From NCBI GenBank assembly GCA_937949945.1, contig CALFEQ010000011.1:1-64000 (forward strand): 64,000 nucleotides of DNA, given 5' to 3'. The translations under genes were made by a program, and so were the position numbers. A model generated the notes under the pieces. It saw only the letters and a list, made by a program, of their open reading frames with translations. It did no database searches and was not told the origin of the DNA. This document shows positions 54,351 to 63,769 of the stretch, piece after piece. The stretch comes from an uncultured Myxococcales bacterium. GTDB lineage: Bacteria; Myxococcota_A; Polyangia; Polyangiales; Polyangiaceae. Every line of letters begins with the position of its first letter. The stretch's first letter is position 1.

Positions 54351-57300
54351 TCAGATAACCAACGTCAAACGGATGTAATTGCAGGGATACGGGACATCGA
54401 GCGTGACGTCGATGAGCACCGTGTCCGGCACATTCTCGTCCTGCACGATGTTGTTCATGTTCGCGCCGATGAGGACGCCGATGTCGGTCAGGAACTGGAG
54501 CAGGCCCTGAACGACGTGCCCGAGGCTGTCGAGGAAGCCCTGGGTGATGTTGAACCGTCCGATGTAGTTCTTCAGGCCGCTGCGCATGAACTTCGCGGTA
54601 AAGTCCACGACTTTCACGACCGAGTCCGTGCGGGTCTCGATCGAGGTCATGTCCGTCGTCAGCGCCATGCGTGACGTGAGGGGTGCGCCCTCGACGTCCT
54701 GCACGACGATGTAGTTGCCGCCGGCCGCGATGATGTTGAGCTGCTTCTCGGTGAAGTAGCCGTTCGAGCCGATGACCTTCGTGAACCCCGTCATCGGGAA
54801 GTTCGTGAAGGACTGCTGCGGCGGCTGCTGACCGATCATGCCCGCGATGGCCGCGCACATGTAGAAGCCGTCGACCTCCTGCTCGATACCGCCGATGATC
54901 GCCGCCGCCTTGTCCGGGACGATCGACCAGAAGCGGCGGTTCAGGAAGGACTGGCCGAGACCCTGGTAGGTCTCCGCGATGCCCTGCTTGTCGAGGGTGC
55001 CGTCGGGCCGCACAAGCGATGCTCCGCGGACGCGCACCGCGAACGGCTCGTTGATGAGCGCGCTCGGGAGGGGCGGGTCGTTGAAGTCGGTCGTCGCGTA
55101 GAACCCGTCGTCGTTCTCGCCCGCGGCGAAGGTCGTCCGGATGGTGACCTGGCTGCCGGAGATGGAGGCGATGGAATACCGCTTGTTGTCCGACGCGATG
55201 TCGATGAAGAGGCCCGAGGAGACGGGGATCGTCCCGACCGGGTTGATGCCGGCCGAGAGGACGAGCGCCGGGAGGTTCACGATGCCGGTGTCGAACACCG
55301 TGCCGCTCGAGCCGATCGTGTTGCCGCTGAGGCCCGACGCGACGAGCGTGTCGAGCTTCTTCGTGGGGGCGGAGAAGTTGAAGAGGCAGATGCGCTCTCC
55401 CTTCGCCGCCGGCGCGCTCATCGCGGTCACGTGGGTGTTGAATACCTGCGCGACCGCCTCGTCGTGGGTGAGCGGCGCGATCGCGTAGACCTCGTACGCC
55501 TCGAGGAACTCGGCGGCGCGGGTGAAGGCTTCGACCGTGCCGAACGGGGCGTCGGCGCTGATGGCGTCGACGCCGAGGCCCTGGACCTGGCAGCCCGGCG
55601 CATTCTGGAGCGCGAACTGGAGGCCGAGCGCCAGCGGGTTGTTCACGTTCACCGGCGCGAGAAGGCTCTCGAGCTGGCTCGTGTTGTCGAGCTTCAGCAG
55701 GTTCGGATTCCGCGCGCGCGGCGAGACGTCCTGGCGGACCGCGCGGTACGACAGGTAGATCGGCGCCTTGCCCTCGAGCGGGTTGCCGATCGTGTCGCGG
55801 AGGAGGTCGTGCTTGAGCTGCGGGTCACCCTGGAGGTCGACCACGAGCTCGGGGTTCGGCCGCCCGCTGTTGCCCGGCGAGAGGTTCTTGGCGACCATCG
55901 TGAACTTGTCGCCGAGCGCGCTCGTGATCGGGATCTGCTTGTCGAGGCGGATGCGCGCGGTGTTGCCCCCGGGGGCGACCTGCGTGATGCGCCCGACGAG
56001 CGAGCCGTCGACGTAGAAGTCGTCGCCCGACGCCGGCGGGAACCCGCCGCCGTTGAAGCGGAAGAACTCCCCGCGCTGGTTCACGTCGAAGCCGAGGAGG
56101 AAGGCCGCCTCGTTCGAGCTCGCGGCAACCACCCGGACGTACGCCCTCTGGCCCACCGCCGCGGTGCCATTGAGACGGATGCGGAGCGCGCCGGAGACGA
56201 CCTCCGCGGTGCCGTTCGCGCCGAGGGTGGTGTTGAGGGAGGTCGCAACGTCGCTCGCCGTGCTGCCCCCGGTGAGGCCGGAGAAGGTGTGCTCGACGAT
56301 CGTCCCGTTGAGGTCGACCCGGAGCTTCTTCGTGTTGAGCGCGGTGAAGTCCGGTGCGATGTCCGTGAGAAGCCGCTGCCCCGTGACGCTCGGCACGAGG
56401 CCGAGGACCGGGAGCGCGGTGCCCTCGATGATCTTGAACGTGCTCTCCTCGCCGAGGATGTTGGAGGTGAGCACGAGCTGCTGGTTGCCGTTCGCCGTCG
56501 CCGTGAGCTGCCCGCCCCAGAACGCGTTGAGCTGGTCGAGGATCGCCGCCTGGTTCGCCGGCGCGTCGAAGACGAGGGTCTGCGGCTCGCGACCGTTGAC
56601 GCTCATCTTCAGGGTCAGGCCGTCGAGGTCGCCCGGGAGGGTGAGGCTCGAGAGGTCGACGAGGCCGGTCACGACCGCCGCCGTGCCCGGCGCCGTGAGG
56701 TTGTAGCCGGTGAGCTCGACGAGCGGGGAGACCGCGTCGCCGTTGCCGTCGTCCACGACCTTGATGCCGCTAGTGCCGCTCGCGGTGTTGTTCGGCGCGG
56801 CGAAGCCGAGCGGGGTGACCGCGGTGCCACCGATGATCTCCACCTTCGAGGAGGCGCCCTGCGTCTTCGACGTGATGCGGAGACCCGTGGAGATGGAGCC
56901 GTAGACGCCGCCGAGCGCGTCGTTGAACTGCTGGACGAGCTCGTTTGCGGACTGCGGCTTGCCGAAGGTGACCGTGATCGGAGCGCCGCCGTCGAGCTTC
57001 ACGAGGAGGGTCTTGTCGTCGACCGCGCCCGCGCCGTTGAGCGTGAGCCCGCCGATGCCGAGCGCGGCGTTCGCCGTGCCCGCGCCGACCGAGATGACGT
57101 CGCCGACCGCGCCCGTGATCCGGAGGTTCGTCGCGTTGATCGACGCCGTGACGCCGGGCCACGTCGACTCGATCGCCGCGAGGAGCGCCGCCTGGTTGGC
57201 CGCGTTCGTCGTGCCGTCCAGGGTGAGCGTCGTCGAGATGCCGTTCCGGACGAGGATGATCGTGAGGCCGTCGAGTGTTCCGCCGCCGCCGTAGAGAGCG

Positions 57301-58088
57301 CCATCGGTCGCATCGGCGTTGCCGGTGAAGAAGGCAGCCGTCGCGTAGGTGAGGCCCGCGAGCGCGACCGCGCCCGTGAGCTGCGCGGCCGTCCCATTCC
57401 CACCGCGGCGGAGGTAGCTCTGCGTGCGCGAGAGCTCGACGAGGTTCGTTCCCGAGCCCATCCCGAGGAAGACGCGGATGGAGGAGGCCTCGATCGCGAG
57501 CTCGCTGAGGTTGCCCCGCGGGTCGGGGAAGGACGCCTGCGGGACCTTGAGGAAGTCCTGGTCGTAGGCGGTCGAGCCGACGAAGACGTAGCCAGCGACG
57601 AAGCCGAACGCCGCGAGGACCGACGGCGAGGTGGCCGGGCGGACTTCGATCGTCTGGAACTCGCCGACGCCGACGCTCTTGATGCGAAAGCCGTCGCCGA
57701 CGACCTCGGCCGTCGCCTCGGTGACGCCCTGCGCGAGGAAGGCGGCGAGGATTTGCTCGACCACCGCCGCCGGCGTGAGCGTCGCACCGTCGAAGGTGAC
57801 GGTGACGTCGGGGCCGTTGTTGATGGAGAGCACCAGGTCGTCGCCGTCGATCCCGGCGTACTGCGCCGGGTTCCCCGTGGCGTCCGCCGCGTGAAGAATC
57901 GCCGGGAGCGAGATGAGAGCGTCCGTGTTGATCTGGTTCCCGCCGCCGTCTGCCGGAACCAGAACGTCCACGATCTGCTTGCACACGCCCACGACGCAAG
58001 GCACCAGGGTGGGCGTCACCACGGTCGGCGACGTCGACCGGAAAACCTGAATGACCTCGACTCCGGGACGCGGAAGTTCAGCCGCCAT
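54351..58088 (-). CDS. Tail sheath protein with five inserted repeat domains (1245 aa)
   Basis: The N-terminus (ELPRPGVEVIQVFRSTSPT) and C-terminal 350 residues (FLNRRFWSIVPDKAAAIIG, SVVKVVDFTAKFMRSGLKN, FLDSLGHVVQGLLQFL, IGVLIGANMNNIVQDE) are those of contractile-tail sheaths, which contract to drive the tube through the envelope. Typical sheaths are 400-700 residues. The excess is a set of about five beta-rich units of 75-90 residues between roughly residues 80 and 665, each with L-x-x-x-V/L-N-G, a helix with A-x-x-x-x-Q-x-N/I and an ending like G-T-A-x-x-x-L-G-L/F. Similar units occur in the products at 2217 and 11020. Confidence 0.85.
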   Translation of the reverse strand: MAAELPRPGVEVIQVFRSTSPTVVTPTLVPCVVGVCKQIVDVLVPADGGGNQINTDALISLPAILHAADATGNPAQYAGIDGDDLVLSINNGPDVTVTFDGATLTPAAVVEQILAAFLAQGVTEATAEVVGDGFRIKSVGVGEFQTIEVRPATSPSVLAAFGFVAGYVFVGSTAYDQDFLKVPQASFPDPRGNLSELAIEASSIRVFLGMGSGTNLVELSRTQSYLRRGGNGTAAQLTGAVALAGLTYATAAFFTGNADATDGALYGGGGTLDGLTIILVRNGISTTLTLDGTTNAANQAALLAAIESTWPGVTASINATNLRITGAVGDVISVGAGTANAALGIGGLTLNGAGAVDDKTLLVKLDGGAPITVTFGKPQSANELVQQFNDALGGVYGSISTGLRITSKTQGASSKVEIIGGTAVTPLGFAAPNNTASGTSGIKVVDDGNGDAVSPLVELTGYNLTAPGTAAVVTGLVDLSSLTLPGDLDGLTLKMSVNGREPQTLVFDAPANQAAILDQLNAFWGGQLTATANGNQQLVLTSNILGEESTFKIIEGTALPVLGLVPSVTGQRLLTDIAPDFTALNTKKLRVDLNGTIVEHTFSGLTGGSTASDVATSLNTTLGANGTAEVVSGALRIRLNGTAAVGQRAYVRVVAASSNEAAFLLGFDVNQRGEFFRFNGGGFPPASGDDFYVDGSLVGRITQVAPGGNTARIRLDKQIPITSALGDKFTMVAKNLSPGNSGRPNPELVVDLQGDPQLKHDLLRDTIGNPLEGKAPIYLSYRAVRQDVSPRARNPNLLKLDNTSQLESLLAPVNVNNPLALGLQFALQNAPGCQVQGLGVDAISADAPFGTVEAFTRAAEFLEAYEVYAIAPLTHDEAVAQVFNTHVTAMSAPAAKGERICLFNFSAPTKKLDTLVASGLSGNTIGSSGTVFDTGIVNLPALVLSAGINPVGTIPVSSGLFIDIASDNKRYSIASISGSQVTIRTTFAAGENDDGFYATTDFNDPPLPSALINEPFAVRVRGASLVRPDGTLDKQGIAETYQGLGQSFLNRRFWSIVPDKAAAIIGGIEQEVDGFYMCAAIAGMIGQQPPQQSFTNFPMTGFTKVIGSNGYFTEKQLNIIAAGGNYIVVQDVEGAPLTSRMALTTDMTSIETRTDSVVKVVDFTAKFMRSGLKNYIGRFNITQGFLDSLGHVVQGLLQFLTDIGVLIGANMNNIVQDENVPDTVLIDVTLDVPYPCNYIRLTLVI

Positions 58089-58108
58089 CTGCTAGCTCCT
58101 TTTTCACT

Positions 58109-58993
58109 TCACACCTTGAACGATGTACTCGTGACGGCCGTAACCGGCGCATCCGATTGTTCCACGGTGCCCCTTTGAATGGGAAGTACGCGTCCCCCCA
58201 TCGAGGGAGGACGAAGCCCCGCGCGATACGGATGTGCGGGCCGAATTACAACCTGCTTCGCGGGATTCAGCGGGTGCGGCACCTTGTGTTCTTCCACCCC
58301 CGGAGCAGAAGTATCGACCTTGTGGCCGGTGACCGGGCCCTTGGAGAGAAAGGTCATGCCGCGCGCGCGAAGCGTGAAGCCGATCTGATCGACGATCTCC
58401 TTGTTGAGTGGAGTGAAGACCGACGTCCGATGGAACTGGAAGGGCAGCGACGCGGTCGTGGCGTACCACTCATCAGCGCTGTCCGCGACCACGAGCGAGC
58501 CCGCGGGCGACGGCGCGCCGACGACGAACTGCCGACCGATCTCGAAGAAGCCCGCCTTCATGAGCATCTCGCGGTGCATCCAGAGCTGCTCGGCGATGAG
58601 CCACGCGAGGTCTTCGCTCTCGACGTCGATGCGAGAGCAGACGTTCACGTTCATGATGCCGGAGATGAGGACCGACTTCTTCTTCTGCCCGGTCTCGAAC
58701 TTGTAGTCGAGGAGGTCGTCGTGCCCGAGCGTATTCGACTGCACCGGGCCACGAGTGAAGTTCACCGCCGGGCGCTTGCCCACGACGTCGCCGTGGATGA
58801 CGTTCTCGTCGGTGATGTAGATCTCCGTCTCATGCGGTACGGGGTGCCACCGATACGAGCCGGCGGGCGCGGCGGAGAAGAGCCCCTGGACGAAAGAGAC
58901 GTATAGCGTGCGGACCTGGCGAAGCGCGTGCGCCCGCCAGTCGTCCTGCGGGAAGTCACCCTCCGCGCGCGTCGTCTGAATCTTCGATGACAT
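58109..58993 (-). CDS. Virion connector or tail-completion-like protein (294 aa)
   Basis: Starts MSSKIQTTRAEGDFPQD. Mixed fold (VLISGIMNVNVCSRIDVES, LAWLIAEQLWMHREMLM, PFQFHRTSVFTPLNKEIVD) with a basic tail. Immediately upstream of the sheath, a place used by tail terminator or neck proteins; assignment rests on position only. Confidence 0.5.
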   Translation of the reverse strand: MSSKIQTTRAEGDFPQDDWRAHALRQVRTLYVSFVQGLFSAAPAGSYRWHPVPHETEIYITDENVIHGDVVGKRPAVNFTRGPVQSNTLGHDDLLDYKFETGQKKKSVLISGIMNVNVCSRIDVESEDLAWLIAEQLWMHREMLMKAGFFEIGRQFVVGAPSPAGSLVVADSADEWYATTASLPFQFHRTSVFTPLNKEIVDQIGFTLRARGMTFLSKGPVTGHKVDTSAPGVEEHKVPHPLNPAKQVVIRPAHPYRAGLRPPSMGGRVLPIQRGTVEQSDAPVTAVTSTSFKV

Positions 58994-59267
58994 CCCGTAT
59001 TGCCTTCTGCTCCCGGGCCTTGTGCATAGCGTACGCGATGCCTGCGCCCGTACCCAACAGGGGCGCCGCGAGGAGGAGGTAGTTCTTCGGGATGCTCTTG
59101 CCGGTGAGGCTGTTGTACGCCTTGTTCGCGAGGTACCCCGCGCCCATACCCGCAGCGGTGCCGGCGCCGTACGCCAGGGCGCCGCCTCCGATGATCTTCC
59201 CGAGCTCGAGGTACTTCTTCGCGTCGGCGATCTTGAGCAGCTCTTCGGCGAATCCGGGGTACATCAC
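58956..59267 (-). CDS. Membrane-like glycine-zipper protein (103 aa)
   Basis: Starts MMYPGFAEELLKIADAKK, with the recurring F-x-E-E-L-x-K-I-A motif. Two Gly/Ala hydrophobic segments (IIGGGALAYGAGTAAGMGA and LLLAAPLLGTGAGIAYAM) form a zipper hairpin. Overlaps the next gene by 38 bases and its neighbour by ATGA. Confidence 0.6.
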   Translation of the reverse strand: MMYPGFAEELLKIADAKKYLELGKIIGGGALAYGAGTAAGMGAGYLANKAYNSLTGKSIPKNYLLLAAPLLGTGAGIAYAMHKAREQKAIRDVIEDSDDARGG

Positions 59268-60166
59268 TTCACCTCCGGGTCGGTGTACGTCGTGCCGTAG
59301 AGAGAGAAGATCTTCGGGATCTCCTCGTCCTCGAAGTTCGAGAGGTTGTGCGGGTTGGTGAAGTTCCGCGGCGGCGAGAGCCAGAGGTCCTTGAGCGCTT
59401 CACCCATGTTGAGCGGGATGTTGTACTCGACGTCGCTCTGAGGGATGCGATGGAGCTGGAGCTCGTAGTGAACCGGCGACCGGACCTGCTCAGTCTGGTT
59501 CACCGCGACGACGCGCCAACGGATATTCTCCGCTTCGATGAGGAGGTCGCGCGGCTTCACGTTGCCGATGTTCACGATGCGCGCGCTCGTGTTGAGCTGC
59601 TGCGTCGTACCGACCGGCGTGACGATTTCCCTCTTCGTGTCCTGCGCATCGATCTGCGCGAAGACCTCGATCGGGTGGAGGTAGCCGCGGGTGAAGCCCG
59701 TGTCAAAGCAGAGCGTGCATCCCGAGCGCGTACGCTTCTGCAACGTCTGGTGCCAGCAAGTGCAGCGCTGTCCGAACGTGCGGACGGGAAGAAGCCAGCA
59801 GCGACGCCCAGTGAACTCGCGAAAGAGGAGCGCCATGTGCCGGCGTAGCTCCTTCGCGATGAGGTCGGCTTCCGCCTCCTGCAGCACAGGGCCGTAGTCC
59901 TTGAAGTCACCGCTCGGAATATGGGTGACGCGGACGACGTAGTGAAGCGCCCGGAACGCGTTGAACGGCTTCGTGAAGCGATCGTAGAAGATGAAGCGGT
60001 CCTGAAAGGGCGACGAGAGCTTGTCCCAAGGGCCCGCCGCGGACTCCGAACGCAAGATCTCGAACTGGTAGTCGAGGACATCCTCCGCGGTGTCCTTGAT
60101 CTGCCAGGTGATCTCGGTGAAGTCGACGTCGAGCGACCTCACCTTGATGCGCGAGACCTCCAGCAT
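59264..60166 (-). CDS. Neck or connector-type virion protein with zinc site (300 aa)
   Basis: Starts MLEVSRIKVRSLDVDFT. The N-terminal 95 residues look like a fibronectin-III-type sandwich (ITWQIKDTAEDVLDYQF, FRALHYVVRVTHIPSGD). RCTCWHQTLQKRTRSGC and TLCFDTGFTRGY give four Cys (C-x-C, C-x-x-C), likely zinc. Beta-rich C-terminus. Place and domain mix resemble jumbo-phage neck or whisker proteins. Confidence 0.6.
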   Translation of the reverse strand: MLEVSRIKVRSLDVDFTEITWQIKDTAEDVLDYQFEILRSESAAGPWDKLSSPFQDRFIFYDRFTKPFNAFRALHYVVRVTHIPSGDFKDYGPVLQEAEADLIAKELRRHMALLFREFTGRRCWLLPVRTFGQRCTCWHQTLQKRTRSGCTLCFDTGFTRGYLHPIEVFAQIDAQDTKREIVTPVGTTQQLNTSARIVNIGNVKPRDLLIEAENIRWRVVAVNQTEQVRSPVHYELQLHRIPQSDVEYNIPLNMGEALKDLWLSPPRNFTNPHNLSNFEDEEIPKIFSLYGTTYTDPEVK

Positions 60167-61188
60167 CAGACCTCGAGGGCCCGCGCCGCGTTGTAGAACC
60201 GGGCCGCCGCCTTCATGCGCTGGACGTTGTTCTTCCCCGGGAGCACGCGCCCGCGAGCCGCGTCGAGCCGATCGAGCGCGCGCATCGCGTGCGCCCGGAG
60301 CGGAGCGTTCTCGGGGAGCGGCGGCTTCGGCATGACGGAGTACTGCGTCGGGTTCTCGGCCTTCCCGATCGCGCCGCGCGCCCTGTCCGCAAGGCTCTTC
60401 ACGTAGCTGGCGGTGGCATCGGTGAAGCTCTTGCCGCGCGGGCCCGACATCCGCATCCCGATACCTTTCGCGGCGGCGCCGGCCCCGGCGCCGAGACCTG
60501 CGCCCACGAGCGCACCGCCGAGACGGTTGTCCTTGCCACCGGCGAGCGCGCCGACACCCGCGCCGATGCCGGCGCCGACGAGCTTCGGGTTCGCCTTCGC
60601 GATCGAGAGCGCGGCGTTCAGCATGTTCGAGCCGAGCTTGTCCATGAGGTCGGACAGGTGGACGCCCTGCCGCGCGAGCGCGAGCCCCTTGCCCGCCTTG
60701 GCGAAGGAGAGCTTCTGCGGCTCGGCGTCAGGCCCGGCGTCGCCAGGCGCGCCGGCACCTTGGGCCTCGTCGTTCGGGACAACCGCCATCGGCTGCTCGG
60801 GACCTTTCGTCGGCGCCACAGAGCCGTCGCGCTGCGCCGCGACGAGGTCGAGGTCGAGCATCTTCTTCTGGAGGCGGATCTGGTCGCGCGCCCGGTAGAT
60901 CGCGTCGCTCTGCTCGTGCTGCGCGGTCTGGGCGACCTCCAACTCGAGCTCGGCCTTCTCGAGCGCGAGCGCCTGGTCGAAGAAGGGCGTGCCCTTGTAC
61001 TTCTCGAGCCAGGTCCGGTCTTCTTCGTCGGGCGAGCACTCGGCGAACGATAGCTTCGCCTCCCCGGACGCGAGCTTGCGGAGGTCCTCCTCCGGCAGCG
61101 TGGAGAGGACGTTCGCGAGCTTCACACTCTCCGACTGACGGAGCTCGTGGTCGTAGGCAACGGTGAGAAAGGCGTCGAGCATGGTCAT
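60166..61188 (-). CDS. Ala/Gly-rich virion protein with glycine zippers (340 aa)
   Basis: Starts MTMLDAFLTVAYDHELR; has helical charged N-terminal half (LALEKAELELEVAQTAQ) and glycine-zipper segments about residues 200-240 (GAGIGAGVGALAGGKD, GALVGAGLGAGAGAAAK). Overlaps both neighbours. Composition is like the proteins at 51160, 58956 and 61185; a membrane-penetrating or packaged virion protein is possible. Confidence 0.55.
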   Translation of the reverse strand: MTMLDAFLTVAYDHELRQSESVKLANVLSTLPEEDLRKLASGEAKLSFAECSPDEEDRTWLEKYKGTPFFDQALALEKAELELEVAQTAQHEQSDAIYRARDQIRLQKKMLDLDLVAAQRDGSVAPTKGPEQPMAVVPNDEAQGAGAPGDAGPDAEPQKLSFAKAGKGLALARQGVHLSDLMDKLGSNMLNAALSIAKANPKLVGAGIGAGVGALAGGKDNRLGGALVGAGLGAGAGAAAKGIGMRMSGPRGKSFTDATASYVKSLADRARGAIGKAENPTQYSVMPKPPLPENAPLRAHAMRALDRLDAARGRVLPGKNNVQRMKAAARFYNAARALEV

Positions 61189-63761
61189 CCTCGGATGGTG
61201 TGGGCGAGTTCACGGATTATCGGGCCGGCCAGCGAGCCGGCCCGGGCGCCGAGCGCGGCGCCGAGAGCGATGGCCGCAGTCGGGTGCTTCTGCGCGAGCT
61301 CGCCGGCGGCGAGGCGCATCTTCGCCTGCGCGATGTTGAGGGCGTTGCCGAAGCTGCCCGATCCGGACTGCTCGGCGGCCTCGAGCTTCTGCACCTTGCT
61401 CCGGAGCTTGTCGTTCGAGGCCCCACGCAACCGGTTCTCGATCGCTGTGACGCCGGCGCCGATACCGGCGCCGACGAGTCCGCCGATGAGCCGATCGCGC
61501 AAGGCGGCCTCTTTGTACTCCGGCGTCTCGCCGGGAGCGGACTCCGAGTACGCGATCTCCGCCACCGGCGAAGAAGAGGGGTCGCTCGCAGTCGGGCTCG
61601 CGCCGGGGCCATCCTTGCCCGGCGTAGAAGAGCCCGGCGGGGTGCCGGCGTCGCCGCTCGCCGCCGGCGTCCCTGCCTGGTTCTCTCCCGGGTCCTGACC
61701 GCCCATGAGCGCCTGTTCCTGAGCCTGCTGATCGGCCGCAGCCTGATACGCAGAGCCACCCGCCTCCATCGTCGTCGACGGCGGGAGCTGGGTGTTCACG
61801 ATCCCCATGAGCTGCTGCTTCAGCCTCTGCATCGCGTCGCGCATCTGCGTCGTGAGCTGCTGCTGCTGCAGTGTCTCGTTCGAAGCCGCGAGCGACTGCT
61901 GCATCGCAGCCGCCGCCGCGGCGTTCGCCGCGTTGACCTGCTGCATCGCCTGCTCCTGGATCTGCTGCGCCTGGGCGAGAGCCTGCTGGTTCATCTCCGA
62001 ACTCATGGCGACCTGCTCCTGGAGCTGCTGGACCTGCTGCTCTGCCGCCTGAAGGCGCTGCATCGCCTCGATGAAGCGCTCGCGGTAGTACATTCTCTCC
62101 GCGGCATCCTGCGCCTGCTGCGCGGCGCTTTCCTCGGCGAGGTAGGTCTCGAGCTCGTTGGCCTCTTCACCCCCGGGCACCGGCGGCGCGCTGCCCATCT
62201 CGGAAAGCGCGCGCTTGAACCGCTCGGCGAGCTTGGTGTGCTGGCCGGCGGCGGGGCCGGAAAGCGGGGGAGGGGGAGGGGGAGGCGGCAGGACCTTGCC
62301 CTGGGCCGCGTCGGGCAACCCCTCCGACTTCTTCTCCTTAAGAGGGCCCTTCGCCTTTCGACGAGCCCTCTGTAGGGCCGCGAGCGCGGCGATGGTGCCC
62401 ACGCCGATCGCGGCGGGGCCGGTGCCGGGGCCGAGGGGGCCCTTGGGGCCGAGGAAGGCCTTCGCCTTTCGACCAACCCTCCGTACCTTTCGACCAGCCC
62501 TCAGTGCCATGATCGCGGCGTAGTCAGCCGAGTTCCGCACCGCGTTCCGCATGGAGGTGCTGAAGGTCTTCTTACCGGGCTGCATCGCCCGAAGCTCCCG
62601 AAGGAGGTCCTCGGCCGTAGGCCCCTTGGAAGGCCTCTTGGCCGCCGCTTCCTTGAGGTTCCCCTCGAGGTCCATCTCGGGGACGAAGACCGTAGGCGAC
62701 TTTGAGGCGAGCGCGAGCTTCATCGCCGCGCCGTGGTAGCGGAGCGTGTCGGGGTGGAAGCGCTCGACGCGGGCGGAGGCCTTCTTCTCCTTGTCGGGCG
62801 CAGCAGCCGTATTCGCCTTGCCCTCGGACTTCTTCTTGTGGTGAACGGCGTGCGCCGCGTGCGCGCCGCCTATCGCACCGCCGACGGCGCCGAGCGCTGC
62901 CAGGAGAGCCTTCTCTCGCGGGGACATCGAGCCGCCGAGCGCCTTCGCGCCGTAGATGGTGCCGCCAGTCAGGGCGCCGAGCGCGGCGCCGCGAAGTGCC
63001 GGATGCTTCTCATCCCCTTCGGTCATGAGGCCGCCGGCGAGCGCGCCGTAGCCGGAACCGGGGAGCGGGTTCAAGAAGCCGTGGCCGAGCGCGTAGGGCT
63101 GAACCTCCTCGAACGAGGCGGCCGTCTTGCCCTCCGGAGCGGCCTCCGGGGTGACCACCGCTTCCTCGGCGGCCCCCGCCTGGGGGTCGACCACCGCCGA
63201 GGGCGTGCCCGCCGTCGCCGCGGTCTCCGCGTGGGGGAGGAGCTGCCAGAGCTCGTCGAGGTGCTCCTGTTCCTTCGTGAGGTACTCCTCGATCTTGAAG
63301 CGCGTCGGGTTGTCCTCGCCGACGAGCTTCCGGAGATGCTGCCAGTTCGCGATGCCCTCCTGCTCCATCTGGATCATCGTCTTGATGATCTCGACGGGGT
63401 CAGAGCTCGGCGGGGGCGCGGGAATGTCCGGGACTTCGACCGCGCCCCCGAGAACGCTCATCCGCCGGAGGAGGAACTCCGCGTGCTCGATCTCGTGGTG
63501 GGCGTGGTGGAGGAGCTCCTGCGCGATCGAGTGGTGCGCGAGGTCCCGCAACGACTGCGAGTACACGATGTACGCGTAGTGCGTCTTGAGCTCGTTCTGC
63601 ACCATGAGCGCCATGTGCTCGAGGACTTCCTCGATGGGGGCAGCGAACTGCCCCTCGAGCACGCCCGTCTCGTCTGGAGCCGCGGTCTTCAGCTTCAGGA
63701 AGAAGGCAGCGGCCTCGTGAAGCGGGATACCGTTCTCGATTTTGAACACGGTGCTCATCAT
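61185..63761 (-). CDS. Virion-associated protein with N-terminal ferritin-like domain (858 aa)
   Basis: Residues about 40-178 form a four-helix ferritin-like domain: E57 (NELKTHYAYIVY), E90-x-x-H93 (HEIEHAEFLL), E133/E135 (QMEQEGIANW) and E164-x-x-H167 (KEQEHLDELW) are spaced as in di-iron ferritin/erythrin-like proteins. Residues 200-310 hold glycine zippers (GALAGGLMTEGD, AALGAVGGAIGGAHAA); 430-520 are basic; 530-700 are a Gln/Ala coiled coil (QQVQQLQEQVAMSSEMNQQ); a second glycine zipper (LIGGLVGAGIGAGVTAI) closes the protein. In the middle of virion genes, it may be packaged or part of the head or tail. Confidence 0.7.
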   Translation of the reverse strand: MMSTVFKIENGIPLHEAAAFFLKLKTAAPDETGVLEGQFAAPIEEVLEHMALMVQNELKTHYAYIVYSQSLRDLAHHSIAQELLHHAHHEIEHAEFLLRRMSVLGGAVEVPDIPAPPPSSDPVEIIKTMIQMEQEGIANWQHLRKLVGEDNPTRFKIEEYLTKEQEHLDELWQLLPHAETAATAGTPSAVVDPQAGAAEEAVVTPEAAPEGKTAASFEEVQPYALGHGFLNPLPGSGYGALAGGLMTEGDEKHPALRGAALGALTGGTIYGAKALGGSMSPREKALLAALGAVGGAIGGAHAAHAVHHKKKSEGKANTAAAPDKEKKASARVERFHPDTLRYHGAAMKLALASKSPTVFVPEMDLEGNLKEAAAKRPSKGPTAEDLLRELRAMQPGKKTFSTSMRNAVRNSADYAAIMALRAGRKVRRVGRKAKAFLGPKGPLGPGTGPAAIGVGTIAALAALQRARRKAKGPLKEKKSEGLPDAAQGKVLPPPPPPPPLSGPAAGQHTKLAERFKRALSEMGSAPPVPGGEEANELETYLAEESAAQQAQDAAERMYYRERFIEAMQRLQAAEQQVQQLQEQVAMSSEMNQQALAQAQQIQEQAMQQVNAANAAAAAAMQQSLAASNETLQQQQLTTQMRDAMQRLKQQLMGIVNTQLPPSTTMEAGGSAYQAAADQQAQEQALMGGQDPGENQAGTPAASGDAGTPPGSSTPGKDGPGASPTASDPSSSPVAEIAYSESAPGETPEYKEAALRDRLIGGLVGAGIGAGVTAIENRLRGASNDKLRSKVQKLEAAEQSGSGSFGNALNIAQAKMRLAAGELAQKHPTAAIALGAALGARAGSLAGPIIRELAHTIRG

Positions 63762-63769
63762 TCTCCTCC

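Noticed and set aside
55431..58178. A 915-codon plus-strand open frame
   Set aside because: Antisense to the tail sheath; composition (Arg, Glu, Asp, Val) shows it is the mirror of that gene.
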